A DNA stretch of 64,000 nt from Olsenella porci (GCF_009695875.1 NZ_VUNC01000008.1:1-64000); one strand, 5' to 3'; numbered from the stretch's first letter, positions 50,269-59,815 are shown. A program made the numbers and translations. The notes: generated by a model not told the origin, from the sequence alone.

Positions 50269-51273
50269 CTACACGCCGTTGACCACGAACTGGGGCCGGC
50301 GCCCGTCGAGCACGTCCTGGAAGCTCTCCCACACCATGCGGTGTGCGCGTCGAAAGCACCCCGCGGAGTTGCCCCCGATGTGCGGCGACAGGACCACGTG
50401 GCGCATCGCCTGGGGAGAGAGGCGCAGCACGGGGTTGTCGCAGGTCACCGGCTCGGGCGCCAGGGTGTCGATCCCGGCGCCGGCGAGGTGGCCGGACTCC
50501 AGTGCGACCGCGAGCGCGTGGTTGTCCACCAGCTCTCCGCGGGCGGTGTTCACCAGGATGGAGTCCTCGGGCATGAGGGAGAGGAACCTCTCGCCTGCCA
50601 TTCCGCGCGTCTGGTTGGTGACCGCCACGTGCAGGGAGACGATGTCGCTCTGTGCCAGCAGCTCGTCCAGCGGCAGGTAGCGGACCCCGAGCTCCCGCTC
50701 CGTCCCCTCGTTGCGCCGATGCCGCGACCAGTAGGCGACCTCGCAGCCAAACGGTTGCAGGTGCCGTGCGACCTGGGTTCCGATGTCGCCAAGCCCCACG
50801 AGTCCCACGCGGCAGTCCGCGAGCTCGCGGTAGCCCCGCAGCATCATCTGCTCCTTCACCTGCATCTGCCGGCCGTCCCTCACGGCGGCGTCGCAGAACG
50901 CGGCATCGCGCAGGGCTGCGAGCATGAGCATCACGGTCTGCTCCGCCACCGCACTCGCGTTTGCACCCTTGCAGTTGCAGACGGGAATCCCGCGCCGTGC
51001 GGCTGCCTCGACGTCGATTGCGTTGTAGGCAACGCCCTCGGAGTGGATCAGGCGAAGTCCGGCATCCGCCAGCTCGTCGATGACCGACGCCCGCACGGGC
51101 ACAATCGCGTCCACGGACATGAACTCGCAGCCGCGTCCCCGCCCAACGACCTCGTCCTCAGATGCGTCGCGCGACACAAAGACCTTCTCGCTCTCCATCG
51201 CAACCGGAACGTCCGTCGGCAGGTAGCGCAGGTAGCGCTCCCGTCCTCCCACAAGTAGCACCCTCGTTGGCAC
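50269..51273 (-). CDS. D-isomer-specific 2-hydroxyacid dehydrogenase
   Basis: A 334-residue NAD-dependent enzyme. The NAD-binding loop is 'VGLVGLGDIGTQVARHLQPFG'. The family signatures 'PLDELLAQSDIVSLHVAVTNQTRGMAG', 'MPEDSILVNTARGELVDNHALAVAL' (catalytic arginine) and 'VVLSPHIGGNSAG' (catalytic histidine) are intact. It interconverts 2-keto acids and D-2-hydroxy acids; the exact substrate is unclear. I chose the GTG at 51273, behind GGGAGG, over the ATG at 51285. It is divergent from an SDR oxidoreductase with 170 bp between them, a pairing common for sugar-acid catabolism. Confidence 0.88.
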   Translation of the reverse strand: MPTRVLLVGGRERYLRYLPTDVPVAMESEKVFVSRDASEDEVVGRGRGCEFMSVDAIVPVRASVIDELADAGLRLIHSEGVAYNAIDVEAAARRGIPVCNCKGANASAVAEQTVMLMLAALRDAAFCDAAVRDGRQMQVKEQMMLRGYRELADCRVGLVGLGDIGTQVARHLQPFGCEVAYWSRHRRNEGTERELGVRYLPLDELLAQSDIVSLHVAVTNQTRGMAGERFLSLMPEDSILVNTARGELVDNHALAVALESGHLAGAGIDTLAPEPVTCDNPVLRLSPQAMRHVVLSPHIGGNSAGCFRRAHRMVWESFQDVLDGRRPQFVVNGV

Positions 51274-51443
51274 GCGTCCTCCCATCGCCGTCGCCTGAGG
51301 GGATTCTAGCCGCTCGGTCGTGTCTGGAAATACGTGCGCGAGTCTCCCGCCACCTCCCGGAAACAGGGGAGAGGAGCCGCGCCACGGGCAGCGACGGGGC
51401 TACCATGGGTGCATCCGACGGCCTTGGGGAAAGGGGACTTGCC

Positions 51444-52169
51444 ATGCGCAACGACATCGACGGAGAGGTGGCACTGGTCACGGGTGCGGGTTCGGGCATC
51501 GGGCGGGCAATCGCGGTACGGCTCGCGGAGCTGGGCTGCGACATTGTGCTCGTGGGGAGGAACGCCGCGAAGTTACAGGAGACTGCCGCGATGGTTGCGG
51601 AGAAGGGGAGGACAGCTCATCCCATGCCCTGTGACCTCACGGACGCAGAGGCGATCGTTTCCCTCGTGCAAGAGGTGCGCGAGACCATCGGTCGCCTGGA
51701 CGTCCTGGTGAACGACGCGGGGGTCATGGTCCGCAAGAGCCTGGAGGAGACCACGACCGACGAGCTCGACGCCATCCTGGCAACCAACGTGCGCGCCCCC
51801 TACATCCTGTGCCGCGAGTGCCTCCCCCTGCTGCGCGAGTCGTCGGCGGCGGAGATCGTGAACGTGTGCTCGGTGGTCGCCCACGAGGGCTACCCCATGC
51901 AGTCTGCCTACGCTGCGAGCAAGCACGCGCTCCTGGGCATGAGCAAGTCGCTGGCAAACGAGGTGTACGAGCAGGGCATTCGCGTTCATGTGGTCTCGCC
52001 CGGCGGCGTGCGAACGGCAATGGTGGGAGAGGCCCGACCCGACCTGGCGAGCGTGCCAATGATCGAGCCCGACGACATGGCGGACGCCGTGGAGTACCTG
52101 CTCACGCACCGGACCGATGCCGTGGTGGACGAGATTCGCATCCACCGCTCGACCAAGGCACCGTTCTAG
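51444..52169 (+). CDS. Short-chain dehydrogenase/reductase
   Basis: A 241-residue SDR. The cofactor loop is T-G-A-G-S-G-I-G near residue 13, the 'NDAGVM' motif replaces the usual NNAG, and the catalytic S...Y-x-x-x-K is present as 'VCSVVAHEGYPMQSAYAASKHALLG'. It is followed by the 'VHVVSPGGVRTAM' segment. It oxidises or reduces an alcohol/ketone with NAD(P); the substrate is unknown. The ATG at 51444 follows AAGGGG; an upstream in-frame ATG at 51402 is less likely. Being divergent to the 2-hydroxyacid dehydrogenase suggests a shared pathway. Confidence 0.88.
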   Translation: MRNDIDGEVALVTGAGSGIGRAIAVRLAELGCDIVLVGRNAAKLQETAAMVAEKGRTAHPMPCDLTDAEAIVSLVQEVRETIGRLDVLVNDAGVMVRKSLEETTTDELDAILATNVRAPYILCRECLPLLRESSAAEIVNVCSVVAHEGYPMQSAYAASKHALLGMSKSLANEVYEQGIRVHVVSPGGVRTAMVGEARPDLASVPMIEPDDMADAVEYLLTHRTDAVVDEIRIHRSTKAPF

Positions 52170-52437
52170 CGGGAGGAGGGGTTTGCCCCTCGGATGCTTC
52201 GGGGCCACGGTGCCCGTGCGAAGTGACACGTGAGATGCTTAATCTCGCTGGTGAGAGTGATGCCGAAAAGGGGAGAAAACAGGCCGGCCCCGGGAGGATT
52301 CAGCGAGGGGCCGCGCCCTTCTCGCCTGCCTCGACGTGCCGTTCGCAAATAAGTTGTAGGGCCATAGCGGAGCAAATGCGTTCAAACTTGGACTCCTGCC
52401 ATAATGAGTGTTCAATAACACGCACGGAGGGAGTCCT

Positions 52438-53298
52438 ATGGCAGACTACATCCTCATGGCCGAGTCCGGATCCGACATCCACCAGGAGACCGCCCGGCGT
52501 CACGGCATCGTCGTGGTTCCCATGCACGTGAACTTTGGCGACCAGTCGCGCGACGACGACAGCTTTCCTCCCGAAGAGCTCTACGAGAGCTACAAGGCCA
52601 CGGGCAAGCTGCCCCAGACCGCCGGCTGTTCGCCGCAGGACTTTACGGTGGCCTTCGACCGCGTGCACGCTGCCTACCCCACGGCGAAGATCCTCTACCT
52701 GGCCTACTCTGCTGCGACCACCATCTCGTTCCGCAGCGCGCACCTGGCTGCCGAGGGCAGGGACTATGTCATGATGATCGACACCAAGGCGGTGTCGTCC
52801 GCCCAGCGTCTGGTCGTGACCAACGTCGCGCGCATGCTCGAGGTTGACCCTGACGCCACCGAGCAGCAGATCGTCGACTTCGTGGACGACCAGGTGAGGC
52901 GCATTCGCTTTGCCTTCGTTCCTGGCGACCTCGACTACCTGCGCGCTGGCGGCAGGCTCTCCAACGCCGCCTTTTTGGGAGCAACGCTGTTGCGCATTAA
53001 GCCTACGGTCGAGGTAATCGATGGCAAGCTCGTCGCTACCAAGAAGCGCCGCGGCGCCATGGTAAAGTGTGTGGGCCAGCTGGTGGAGGACTTCGTCACG
53101 CGCGAACCCATGGACCTCTCGCGCGTCAATCTCACGTATACCTCGGGCAACGCGCCTGATCCGCTGATGCGTGCGGTTGTGGAGAAGATTCTCTTGGACC
53201 ACGGAGCGCAGGAGATCGAGTGGGTCAAGTCCGGCTGCGTCATCGCCAGCCACTCCGGCCCGGGCTCGTTTGGCATCGCGGCGCTGGCGGCGAGGTAG
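52438..53298 (+). CDS. DegV-family fatty-acid-binding protein
   Basis: A 286-residue protein of the DegV/FakB family: 'YILMAESGSDIHQETARRHGIVVVPMHVNFGD', the 'GKLPQTAGCSPQDF' ligand-loop segment, 'LYLAYSAATTISFRSAHLAAEG' and the C-terminal 'KSGCVIASHSGPGSFGIAAL' strand. DegV proteins hold a fatty acid for phosphorylation by the FakA kinase and feed it to phospholipid synthesis. The usual ending motif with 'GPGxxGxA' is intact. The ATG at 52438 follows GGAGGGAGTCCT. It is monocistronic. The fatty-acid specificity cannot be told. Confidence 0.9.
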   Translation: MADYILMAESGSDIHQETARRHGIVVVPMHVNFGDQSRDDDSFPPEELYESYKATGKLPQTAGCSPQDFTVAFDRVHAAYPTAKILYLAYSAATTISFRSAHLAAEGRDYVMMIDTKAVSSAQRLVVTNVARMLEVDPDATEQQIVDFVDDQVRRIRFAFVPGDLDYLRAGGRLSNAAFLGATLLRIKPTVEVIDGKLVATKKRRGAMVKCVGQLVEDFVTREPMDLSRVNLTYTSGNAPDPLMRAVVEKILLDHGAQEIEWVKSGCVIASHSGPGSFGIAALAAR

Positions 53299-53600
53299 CG
53301 GGTCACAGCCTTCCCCGTGGTTCGGCCTGGAAAAGCCATACGCCCCTGTCGTTCGGCGTTGCCGGCAGGTTCTCCGATCCAGGGGCGTGGTTGTTCGTCG
53401 GAGGTTCCCGCCAACGGTGCCCCGCCAAAGTGCCCTGGCATGCCCGCGGGGTGCGGGCGCCCCTAAGCTGCCGTCGACGCGTCTCAGTCCGTCTCCTCTC
53501 TGCTCTTTGGGGAACAAGGACGGGTGAGAGGGTCTCTCCCCAACGCGGCACATCCCAAGCCAGGCGAGAGGTTTCCTCTCCCGGCTTGAGGGGGAACGGC
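53299..53600. other. Intergenic before the DUF389 gene
   Basis: Three hundred bases with a short GAGAGG-TTT-CCTCTC hairpin near 53566-53580, 20 bp before the DUF389 start, that could affect its translation. The open frame extending upstream of 53601 lacks family similarity. Confidence 0.4.
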
Positions 53601-54728
53601 ATGGCGCAAGGCTCGGGCAAGGCAGACGGCAACGTGGGACGGCGTGTGCGCCCCGTTGCCCATGCGTTCGCGACGCTGAGGCGCCGCCTGAGGAACCTCC
53701 TTAACATCCGCGAGGGACGCGCCTCGTACCTGGTCATACGTCGCCGTTTTGTGAACGGCGCCCGCCTGGACGGCACCCACCTGTGCATCCTGGTGGTGGC
53801 CATGCTCATCGCCTGCATCGGGCTCAACACCAACTCGACCGAGGCCATCGTGGGCGCCATGCTCATATGCCCGCTCATGAACTCGGTCCTTGCCATCTCG
53901 TACGGGGTGGCGACTGCGGACCGCAGGGTCTTTCGTACCGCGCTGGAGGGCCTTCTGGTGCAGGTGGCGTTCTGCCTGGTCACGTCCACCATCTACTTTA
54001 GGCTCACGCCGTTGGTGGTCGAGACGAGCCAGATCCTGGATAAGTCCACGCCCACGGTGTGGGACCTCATGATCGCCCTTGCCGGCGGCTTTGCGGGTGG
54101 GCTCGGCAACTCCCGTCGCCAGGAGCCGGCGACCATCATCTCTGGCGTGGCGGTGGCGACCGCGCTGATGCCGCCGCTCTGCGCCGCGGGCTACGGGATC
54201 GCAGTGGGCAGCTTGACGCGCTTCCTGGGCGCAACCTACGAGTTCGCCATCAACGTGGTGTTCATCGCGTTGGCCTGCGAGCTCGTGCTCCTCCTCCTGC
54301 GCGTGCCGCTCGCCCGCGACCTGGGTGAGGACGGCGAGCCCAAGCAGGTTGCGACCGCCGCCACCCGCGAGCGCGCGCGTCGGATTCGCTGGAGGGTCGT
54401 GGCGGCGACCGTGGTGTTTGCCATCCCCTGTGTGCTGCTCACGCGCAACGTGGTGAGCGCGCAGGCCACCCAGGGCAGGTCAGTCTCGCCCACCGAGGAG
54501 CGCTACGAGGCGTCGCTCACGGCAGACGAGATCAAGGCCATCTGCCCCAGCCTGCAGGGCTACAGCGTGGGGGAGGAGTACGCGGGGCACTCGGGCCGCG
54601 ACGCGCGGGTGGTGGCGCACGTGAGGACGTCCGAGGCGCTCTCGGTGGATGATCGAACGCGCGTGGAGCGGCTGATCCGCGTCCACGTGCCCGACCTGGA
54701 CCACGTGGAGTACACGACCAGCGGGTGA
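53601..54728 (+). CDS. DUF389 membrane protein
   Basis: A 375-residue protein of the DUF389/TIGR00341-type family. A basic N-terminal region is followed by at least five membrane segments in the first 280 residues, with the hallmark 'STEAIVGAMLICPLMNSVLAISYGVATAD' segment and 'SRRQEPATIISGVAVATALMPPLCAAGYGIAVGS'. The C-terminal 100 residues are soluble, after a final hydrophobic helix (WRVVAATVVFAIPCVLL). Members are uncharacterised membrane proteins. The start at 53601 follows GAGGGGGAACGGC. A large repeat array lies 170 bp downstream. Confidence 0.85.
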   Translation: MAQGSGKADGNVGRRVRPVAHAFATLRRRLRNLLNIREGRASYLVIRRRFVNGARLDGTHLCILVVAMLIACIGLNTNSTEAIVGAMLICPLMNSVLAISYGVATADRRVFRTALEGLLVQVAFCLVTSTIYFRLTPLVVETSQILDKSTPTVWDLMIALAGGFAGGLGNSRRQEPATIISGVAVATALMPPLCAAGYGIAVGSLTRFLGATYEFAINVVFIALACELVLLLLRVPLARDLGEDGEPKQVATAATRERARRIRWRVVAATVVFAIPCVLLTRNVVSAQATQGRSVSPTEERYEASLTADEIKAICPSLQGYSVGEEYAGHSGRDARVVAHVRTSEALSVDDRTRVERLIRVHVPDLDHVEYTTSG

Positions 54729-55520
54729 TGGCGCGGGGGAGAGGGGCGGCGCGTCTCTCCCCCTGCTCGAATTGCGAAAATCACTACGGGCTGTCTCAAC
54801 TGTCCGTGCGGGCACCGATTTCTCTAAGCAATTACCCCCGGTTAGCCGCGTGGACCTGGGTGCGTTACCCATCCTTCGAGGATGCCGGCGCGTGATGCTT
54901 AGCGATGCTAGCCCTCGTGTAGATCTGGATGCCTGGTGCTTAGCCGCACTAGGCCTCATGGGGATTTTGGTGCCTGGTGCTTAGCGTCGCTAGCTCTCAA
55001 TGTGAGTTGTGCTGGCGAAATCACCACGAGGCCTAAGAACGTTAAGCATTCGGTTGCAGAATGTGCAAGAGGTTTAAGAGGTCTAAGCATTTCAGCGTGG
55101 AATCAGCATGAGGGCTAGGGACATTAAGCACGTGGGCCCCAGATCACACGAGCTCGGGGCAGGTTAGGCGCGTCGAGGCTTAACCTGTGCGGTGGGGGAG
55201 AAGCCCTGGGCATTTCGGTCGCGACCGCCTTCGCATGGCGCAAAGCGCACCGTGACCGTCGCCCCCCCGCCCGCCCGTGCGCACGGTGAGGGGTACCGTG
55301 ACCGTCACCCCCCGACTGCCCTAAAGGACCCCGCCCTCTTTGAGCCCTTTCTCGTTCTCCATGTCACTCCCGATTCCACGTCTGCCTCCAGCCCCGTCAT
55401 GATTCCACTGCTCCCAACCACCCGCCTACAGCAGTGGGGCCGCCGCCCCCACGTTGGGTTGCGACGGCCCCGCCTTGGCCGGACAAGCATGTGAGCGGGC
55501 ACGGGCCCGCGATGCCACGC
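54729..55520. other. Non-coding stretch holding the 41-bp repeat array
   Basis: Almost 800 bp with no gene. The centre is the symmetrical repeat array described separately; a CAGGTTA/TAACCTG pair follows at 55160-55187. The right end carries a GGGGCCG/CGGCCCC pair (55436-55471) that may terminate the permease gene. Confidence 0.5.
54896..55130. repeat. Dyad-symmetric array of six 41-bp units
   Basis: Three units start with TGCTTA at 54896, 54937 and 54978. Three inverted units end with TAAGCA at 55048, 55089 and 55130. The spacing is exactly 41 bp within each half, and the two halves mirror each other about position 55013. The consensus of a unit is TGCTTAnnnnnnCTAG followed by nCCTCnTGnnGATT. 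Units differ from one another, so this is an old, maintained structure rather than a recent duplication. Confidence 0.8.
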
Positions 55521-56867
55521 CTATCTCGCCTGCGAAGCCTCCCTGCCATCCGCCTTGGCCTCGACCTCAACGTCAGCTGCATCGGCAGCGACGCCCTTGC
55601 CCTCGCCAGGGTCTGCCGGCATGGGCAGGATCAGGTTCATGAGTATGCCCACCAGCGTGGAGGTTGCCATGCCGGGCAGCGCGTAGTCGCCGATGGGGAT
55701 GGAGATGCCGGAGGTCTCCATGCCCACGCCCAGGATCACGACCACCGAGGCGATCATGAGGTTGCGGTTGATGCCAAAGTCGACCTTGTTGGTCACGTAC
55801 ATGCGCAGGCCGTTGGACGCGATGAGGCCAAACAGCAGCAGGCTCACGCCGCCCATGACCGGGGAGGGGATGGAGCGTATGAGCGCCGCCAGCTTGGGGC
55901 ACAGGCCGCCCACCACCAGCGCGAAGCCGGCGGCGTACCAAAAGACCTGCGTGGAGTACACGCGGGTCACGCTCATGACGCCGATGTTCTCGGCGTAGGT
56001 CGTGGTCGGGGGTCCGCCGATGAAGCCCGAGATGACCGTGGAGATGCCGTCGCCGGCAAGGGAGCGCGGCAGCATGGGGCGGTAGTCCTTGCCCACGATC
56101 TCGCCCACGGCAAGCAGGTGGCCAATGTGCTCGATCACCACGACCAGGGCGACCGGCCCGATGAGCGCGACGGCGCCCCAGTCCCACTGCGGGTGGTGCA
56201 GGGTGGGCAGGCCAATCCAGGCGGCCTGGACCACGGGCGAGAAGTCGACCATGCCCATGGCCAGGGCCACCAGGTAGCCCACGATGATGGCGAGAAGGAC
56301 GGGCACGGTGCCGATGAGGCCGCCCATGCTGGAGAAGACCACGGCGGCGAGCAGCGTGATCGCCGCGACAATGGCGCCCGCCGCATAGAAGCTGGTAGTG
56401 CCGTCGGCGGCGGTGGTCTGGAACGCCATCTTGGCCGCGGTGGCGGAGAGGCCCACGCCGATCACGACCATGACCGAGGCGACTAGCACGGGTGGGAGCA
56501 GCCGGTCGAGCCAGCCGGTTCCCACCAGGTGGATGATGCCCGCCACGGCCAGGAACACCAGGCCTGCCACCACGACGCCCGAGAGCGCCGCGTCCAGGCC
56601 CTTGCTCGCCCCGATGATCACGATGGGGCTGATGAACGCGAACGAGCTGCCCAGGTAGCTGGGGATCTTGTTGCGCGTGACCAGCAGGTAGCAGATGGTG
56701 CCGATACCCGAGCACATGATCGCCAGGTTGGGGTCCAGCCCGGTGAGCACGGGGACCAGCACCGTGGAGCCAAACATGCTCATCATGTGCTGGATACCCA
56801 GCGGGATGGCGCGACCGACCGACACGCGGTCGTCCACCCCAATGATCTCTCGCGTCTCTCTCGCCAT
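55521..56867 (-). CDS. NCS2-family uracil/xanthine permease
   Basis: A 448-residue membrane protein with about 14 helices. Family signatures are 'VGRAIPLGIQHMMSMFGSTVLVPVLTGLDPNLAIMCSGIGTICYLL', 'PIVIIGASKG', and the substrate-site motif 'GDGISTVISGFIGGPPTTTYAENIGVMSVTRVYS', with the 'PPTTTYAENIG' form typical of UraA-like uracil transporters. It imports a nucleobase with protons. The ATG at 56867 follows GAAAGGAGACGC; residues of the open frame before it are not family-like. It stands alone on the minus strand, and no pyrimidine genes are adjacent. Confidence 0.9.
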   Translation of the reverse strand: MARETREIIGVDDRVSVGRAIPLGIQHMMSMFGSTVLVPVLTGLDPNLAIMCSGIGTICYLLVTRNKIPSYLGSSFAFISPIVIIGASKGLDAALSGVVVAGLVFLAVAGIIHLVGTGWLDRLLPPVLVASVMVVIGVGLSATAAKMAFQTTAADGTTSFYAAGAIVAAITLLAAVVFSSMGGLIGTVPVLLAIIVGYLVALAMGMVDFSPVVQAAWIGLPTLHHPQWDWGAVALIGPVALVVVIEHIGHLLAVGEIVGKDYRPMLPRSLAGDGISTVISGFIGGPPTTTYAENIGVMSVTRVYSTQVFWYAAGFALVVGGLCPKLAALIRSIPSPVMGGVSLLLFGLIASNGLRMYVTNKVDFGINRNLMIASVVVILGVGMETSGISIPIGDYALPGMATSTLVGILMNLILPMPADPGEGKGVAADAADVEVEAKADGREASQAR

Positions 56868-57078
56868 GCGTCTCCTTTCCTCGTTGCCGCCTCGTCGTCG
56901 AGCGCGGGGCGGTCGCACGTAAGCGCCTGCACAAATATAGGTGAAGGCATTGACGGGATACGCTGTTGGCCGGTCTTTCGTTTGCCAGCTGCAACCTGCG
57001 TGACCCAGCGGGAACATATGCAGTGTGCGAGAACGGCCGGGCGAGACGATCCTGGTTCCGGCGGGGGAGGCGGGCTAC

Positions 57079-57438
57079 ATGGACGAGAGGGACCTCATCC
57101 TCAGGCTTGCGGGTGGCGCGCTGGCCACGGCCATCGTGCTGGGCGTCGTGTTCCAGGTGTGCGAGCTTCTCGGTCCCGTGGCACGGGCGGTTGCCTGCGC
57201 CGTCGGCCTCGTCGCGATGGTCGCCTTCCCGTTGGGGGAGATGCGCGCCATCCTCGGGCCCACCGCGCGGCCGGGGCGCGGCTCGTGGGCGACCATGGTC
57301 GCGCTGCTCGTCACGCTGGGCATCCCCATGGTCGTGCTCGGGATGCAGGGACGGCTCGACGGCGGCACGGCGGCCGTGCTGGCGCTGCTCCCGGGGGTGG
57401 CGCTTCTCGCCACGCTCGGACGTGGGCTCCGTGGCTGA
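57079..57438 (+). CDS. Small four-helix membrane protein
   Basis: A 119-residue hydrophobic protein with four predicted membrane segments (about residues 9-30, 34-52, 70-90 and 95-115). No motif is recognised. The ATG at 57079 follows GGAGG with 8 nt spacing. It lies 100 bp before the MFS transporter on the same strand and may be co-transcribed with it. Function unknown. Confidence 0.6.
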   Translation: MDERDLILRLAGGALATAIVLGVVFQVCELLGPVARAVACAVGLVAMVAFPLGEMRAILGPTARPGRGSWATMVALLVTLGIPMVVLGMQGRLDGGTAAVLALLPGVALLATLGRGLRG

Positions 57439-57537
57439 CAGTCAGCCTTCGTTCAGGTTGGGTCCCGAGGCCTTCGCGCTGACGAACATGGCCTAGAGTC
57501 TCCCGTTGCGTACCGGAAGATTCGAAGGGACTGCAAA

Positions 57538-58953
57538 ATGGAATACGAGCGAAGGCTGGACGTCAGGCTGGTGCTGTCCGTGGTGGCGGCGGGCATCATG
57601 TCGTTCTCGGGGGTTGTGGTCGAGACCGCCATGAACGTGACGTTTCCCACCCTCATGGCCGAGTTCCACGTGGGTACCTCGACCGTGCAGTGGATGACCA
57701 CGTCCTACCTGCTCGTGCTCGCGGCGATCGTGCCCACCTCCGCCTGGATGTCGCGCCGCTTCCCCACAAGGCGCGTGTTCCTGGTCGCCATGGTGTTCTA
57801 CATCTCGGGTATCGCGTGCGGGGCGTGTGCTCAGAGCTTTCCCATGCTGCTGTGCGGCCGCATCCTCGAGGGATGCGGCACCGGCATCGCGCTGCCGCTC
57901 ATGTTCAACATCATCCAGGAGCAGGCACCGCTCCAGAACATGGGTACCATGATGGGCGTCGGCAGCTTCGTCACCGCCATGGCGCCCGCCATTGGGCCGT
58001 CGCTCGGCGGGTGGGTCGCCGAGAACCTGGGGTGGCGCTGGATCTTCATCGGGCTGCTGCCCGTCCTCGCCGTCGCGCTCGTGATGGGGGCGACGACCAT
58101 CCGCCAGAGCCACCAGACCGGTCCCGCCCCGTTCGACGTTGCCGGCTGGGTCACGCTCGTGGCGTCGTTTGCCTCCCTCGTGTTCGCGACCAGCGGTGCG
58201 GGCGAGAGGGGCTGGGACAGCCCCGACGTGATAGCCCTCCTCGTGGCGTTCGTGGTGCTTCTCGCCCTGTTCCTGCGCAGGACCAGGGAGCGCGCCCGCG
58301 ACGGGAGGGCCGTGCTTGTCTCGCCCAACGTGTTCTCCCGCCGCGGCTTCTCGCTCTCCGTCCTCGCCCTGGTGCTGGTCCAGTTCTGCGTGCTGGGCCT
58401 GAGCTTCCTGCTCCCCAACTACTCGCAGCTGGTCATGGGCCACGGGGCCACCGAGGCTGGCTCGATTCTCCTCCCCGGCTGCGTGGTGGGTGCGCTTCTC
58501 GCCCCGCTCTCCGGCAAGATGCTGGACACGCTGGGGGCAAGGCCGCCGATCCTCGTGGGGAGCCTGTGCATGCTCGCCGCCAACGTGCTGTTCCTGGTCA
58601 CCGCCGGCGGCGCCGGGCTCCAGACGGCGGGCGCCATGGGAATCTACGTGCTGTTCGCGTTTGGGCAGGGCCTCTCCATCGGCAACACCATGACCAACGG
58701 ACTGTCGTTCCTGCCCGGCTCCGAGCGCCCCGACGGCAACGCCGTCATCAACACGCTGCAGCAGCTCTCCGGAGCCGTGGGGACCAGCGTCGTGACCACC
58801 ATCGTGCAGGCGTCACAGTCCGCAGCCGGCGGTTCGCAGCTTTCGGCGTCGACCATGGCGGGGACGGGGAACGCGTACCTCGTGCTCGTGGTCGTTGCCG
58901 CCGGGGTGCTGGTCTCGCAGCTGGGTGCGCTCTCGTCCCCGCGCAAAGTCTAG
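57538..58953 (+). CDS. MFS multidrug exporter (DHA2/EmrB type)
   Basis: A 471-residue transporter with about 14 membrane segments. The DHA2 signatures are visible: 'ETAMNVTFPTLMAEFHVGTSTVQWMTTSYLLVLAAIVPTSAWMSRRFPTRRVFLVAMVFYISG' (motifs D1 and A), 'GRILEGCGTGIALPLMFNII', and 'MGVGSFVTAMAPAIGPSLGGWVAENLGWRWIFI' (motif C, diagnostic of drug/H+ antiporters). It probably exports drugs or toxic metabolites. No regulator is adjacent. A hairpin with GGGTCAC/GTGACCC arms follows the stop. Confidence 0.9.
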   Translation: MEYERRLDVRLVLSVVAAGIMSFSGVVVETAMNVTFPTLMAEFHVGTSTVQWMTTSYLLVLAAIVPTSAWMSRRFPTRRVFLVAMVFYISGIACGACAQSFPMLLCGRILEGCGTGIALPLMFNIIQEQAPLQNMGTMMGVGSFVTAMAPAIGPSLGGWVAENLGWRWIFIGLLPVLAVALVMGATTIRQSHQTGPAPFDVAGWVTLVASFASLVFATSGAGERGWDSPDVIALLVAFVVLLALFLRRTRERARDGRAVLVSPNVFSRRGFSLSVLALVLVQFCVLGLSFLLPNYSQLVMGHGATEAGSILLPGCVVGALLAPLSGKMLDTLGARPPILVGSLCMLAANVLFLVTAGGAGLQTAGAMGIYVLFAFGQGLSIGNTMTNGLSFLPGSERPDGNAVINTLQQLSGAVGTSVVTTIVQASQSAAGGSQLSASTMAGTGNAYLVLVVVAAGVLVSQLGALSSPRKV

Positions 58954-59083
58954 GGGAGAGGGGCGGCCGTTCCGGGTTGCCGCCGGTTGCGCCGCCCGTC
59001 ATGGCTCAGTCGTAGTGATTGCGGTTGATTTTCCCTGACAGCAACGGGCGTCGCGGACGTTGCGGAACTTAAAGTCCGAAGAA

Positions 59084-59121
59084 GGGGAGAAGGGTCACCT
59101 ACGTCCTCGTGACCCCTCCCC
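59084..59121 (+). terminator. Terminator region after the MFS gene
   Basis: GGGGAGAAGGGTCAC (59084-59098) pairs with GTGACCCCTCCCC (59109-59121) with two bulged bases, about 130 bp after the stop. A second hairpin, ACGGCCCCTCCGCGAT with ATCGCGGAAGGGGCCGT (59225-59258), lies further on and may serve the convergent gene at 59323. Confidence 0.55.
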
Positions 59122-59322
59122 ACGGCTTTCCGCGTATGCGGGGTGGTGGGTTGGGGGTTAGTGGCATTTTGGAGTTCAAGTCTCTCCCGCAGGTTAGAGG
59201 CCCTTCGACCCCGCGAGACCCAAACGGCCCCTCCGCGATCTATCGCGGAAGGGGCCGTGAAGCCAGCGGATGTGGGCGCGAGGCGGATGCCTAGCTCTTC
59301 TCTCCTAAAAAAGAGTGAGCAC

Positions 59323-59751
59323 CTACGCCCTGGGCTCGGCGTCGAGCATCGCGCGGATGGCGTCGTCGCTGCCAGATTCCAGCGCGCCGAGGGAACGGTA
59401 CAGCCACTCGGCTAGCTGCGGGGAGGGCTCGCTCGCAAGCGGGGACGAGGCAAAGTCAAACAGGACGTTGAGGAGCCTGGACCCGTCGGCAGAGAGCGCG
59501 CTGGGGTCGGCGCCCTCGTGGGCGGGGACGGCACGGTGACCGGCGACGTGCTCCACGAAGCCGCGGACCTGGCCGATCTGCTCGGAGATGCCCGCAGGCT
59601 CCTTGGGGGCGCTGGCGGCGCGCAGGGCATCGGTCACGACCTGTGCAGGGGTGCCGCAGGGCACGAAGCCGGGTACGTCGTCCATGGCGGCGGTGATGGT
59701 CGAGCCGAGCGCGATGGTCGCGTGGGCAAGCTCGTTCTGAAGGGAGGTCAT
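59323..59751 (-). CDS. Hypothetical cytoplasmic protein
   Basis: A 142-residue, mainly helical protein with no membrane segment, cysteine pair or recognised motif (MTSLQNELAHATIALGSTI... and a C-terminal 'PQLAEWLYRSLGALESGSDDAIRAMLD'). The ATG at 59751 follows CAAAGGAGCGACGA, a strong site; the longer frame upstream is non-coding. An ACTGTTGT/ACAACAGT palindrome lies 65 bp upstream and probably controls it. Function unknown. Confidence 0.65.
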   Translation of the reverse strand: MTSLQNELAHATIALGSTITAAMDDVPGFVPCGTPAQVVTDALRAASAPKEPAGISEQIGQVRGFVEHVAGHRAVPAHEGADPSALSADGSRLLNVLFDFASSPLASEPSPQLAEWLYRSLGALESGSDDAIRAMLDAEPRA

Positions 59752-59815
59752 TCGTCGCTCCTTTGGGATGGGTTCTCTGTTGTCGCAACGACGGTACACG
59801 CATCCGCCCCATAAA

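Noticed and set aside
52170-52437. A promoter for degV from TTGGAC and CATAAT words
   Set aside because: The two words are too close together to act as -35 and -10 boxes.
54896-55130. A CRISPR array reading of the 41-bp repeats
   Set aside because: The repeats diverge from each other, there are no constant repeats with unique spacers, orientation reverses in the middle, and no cas genes are present.
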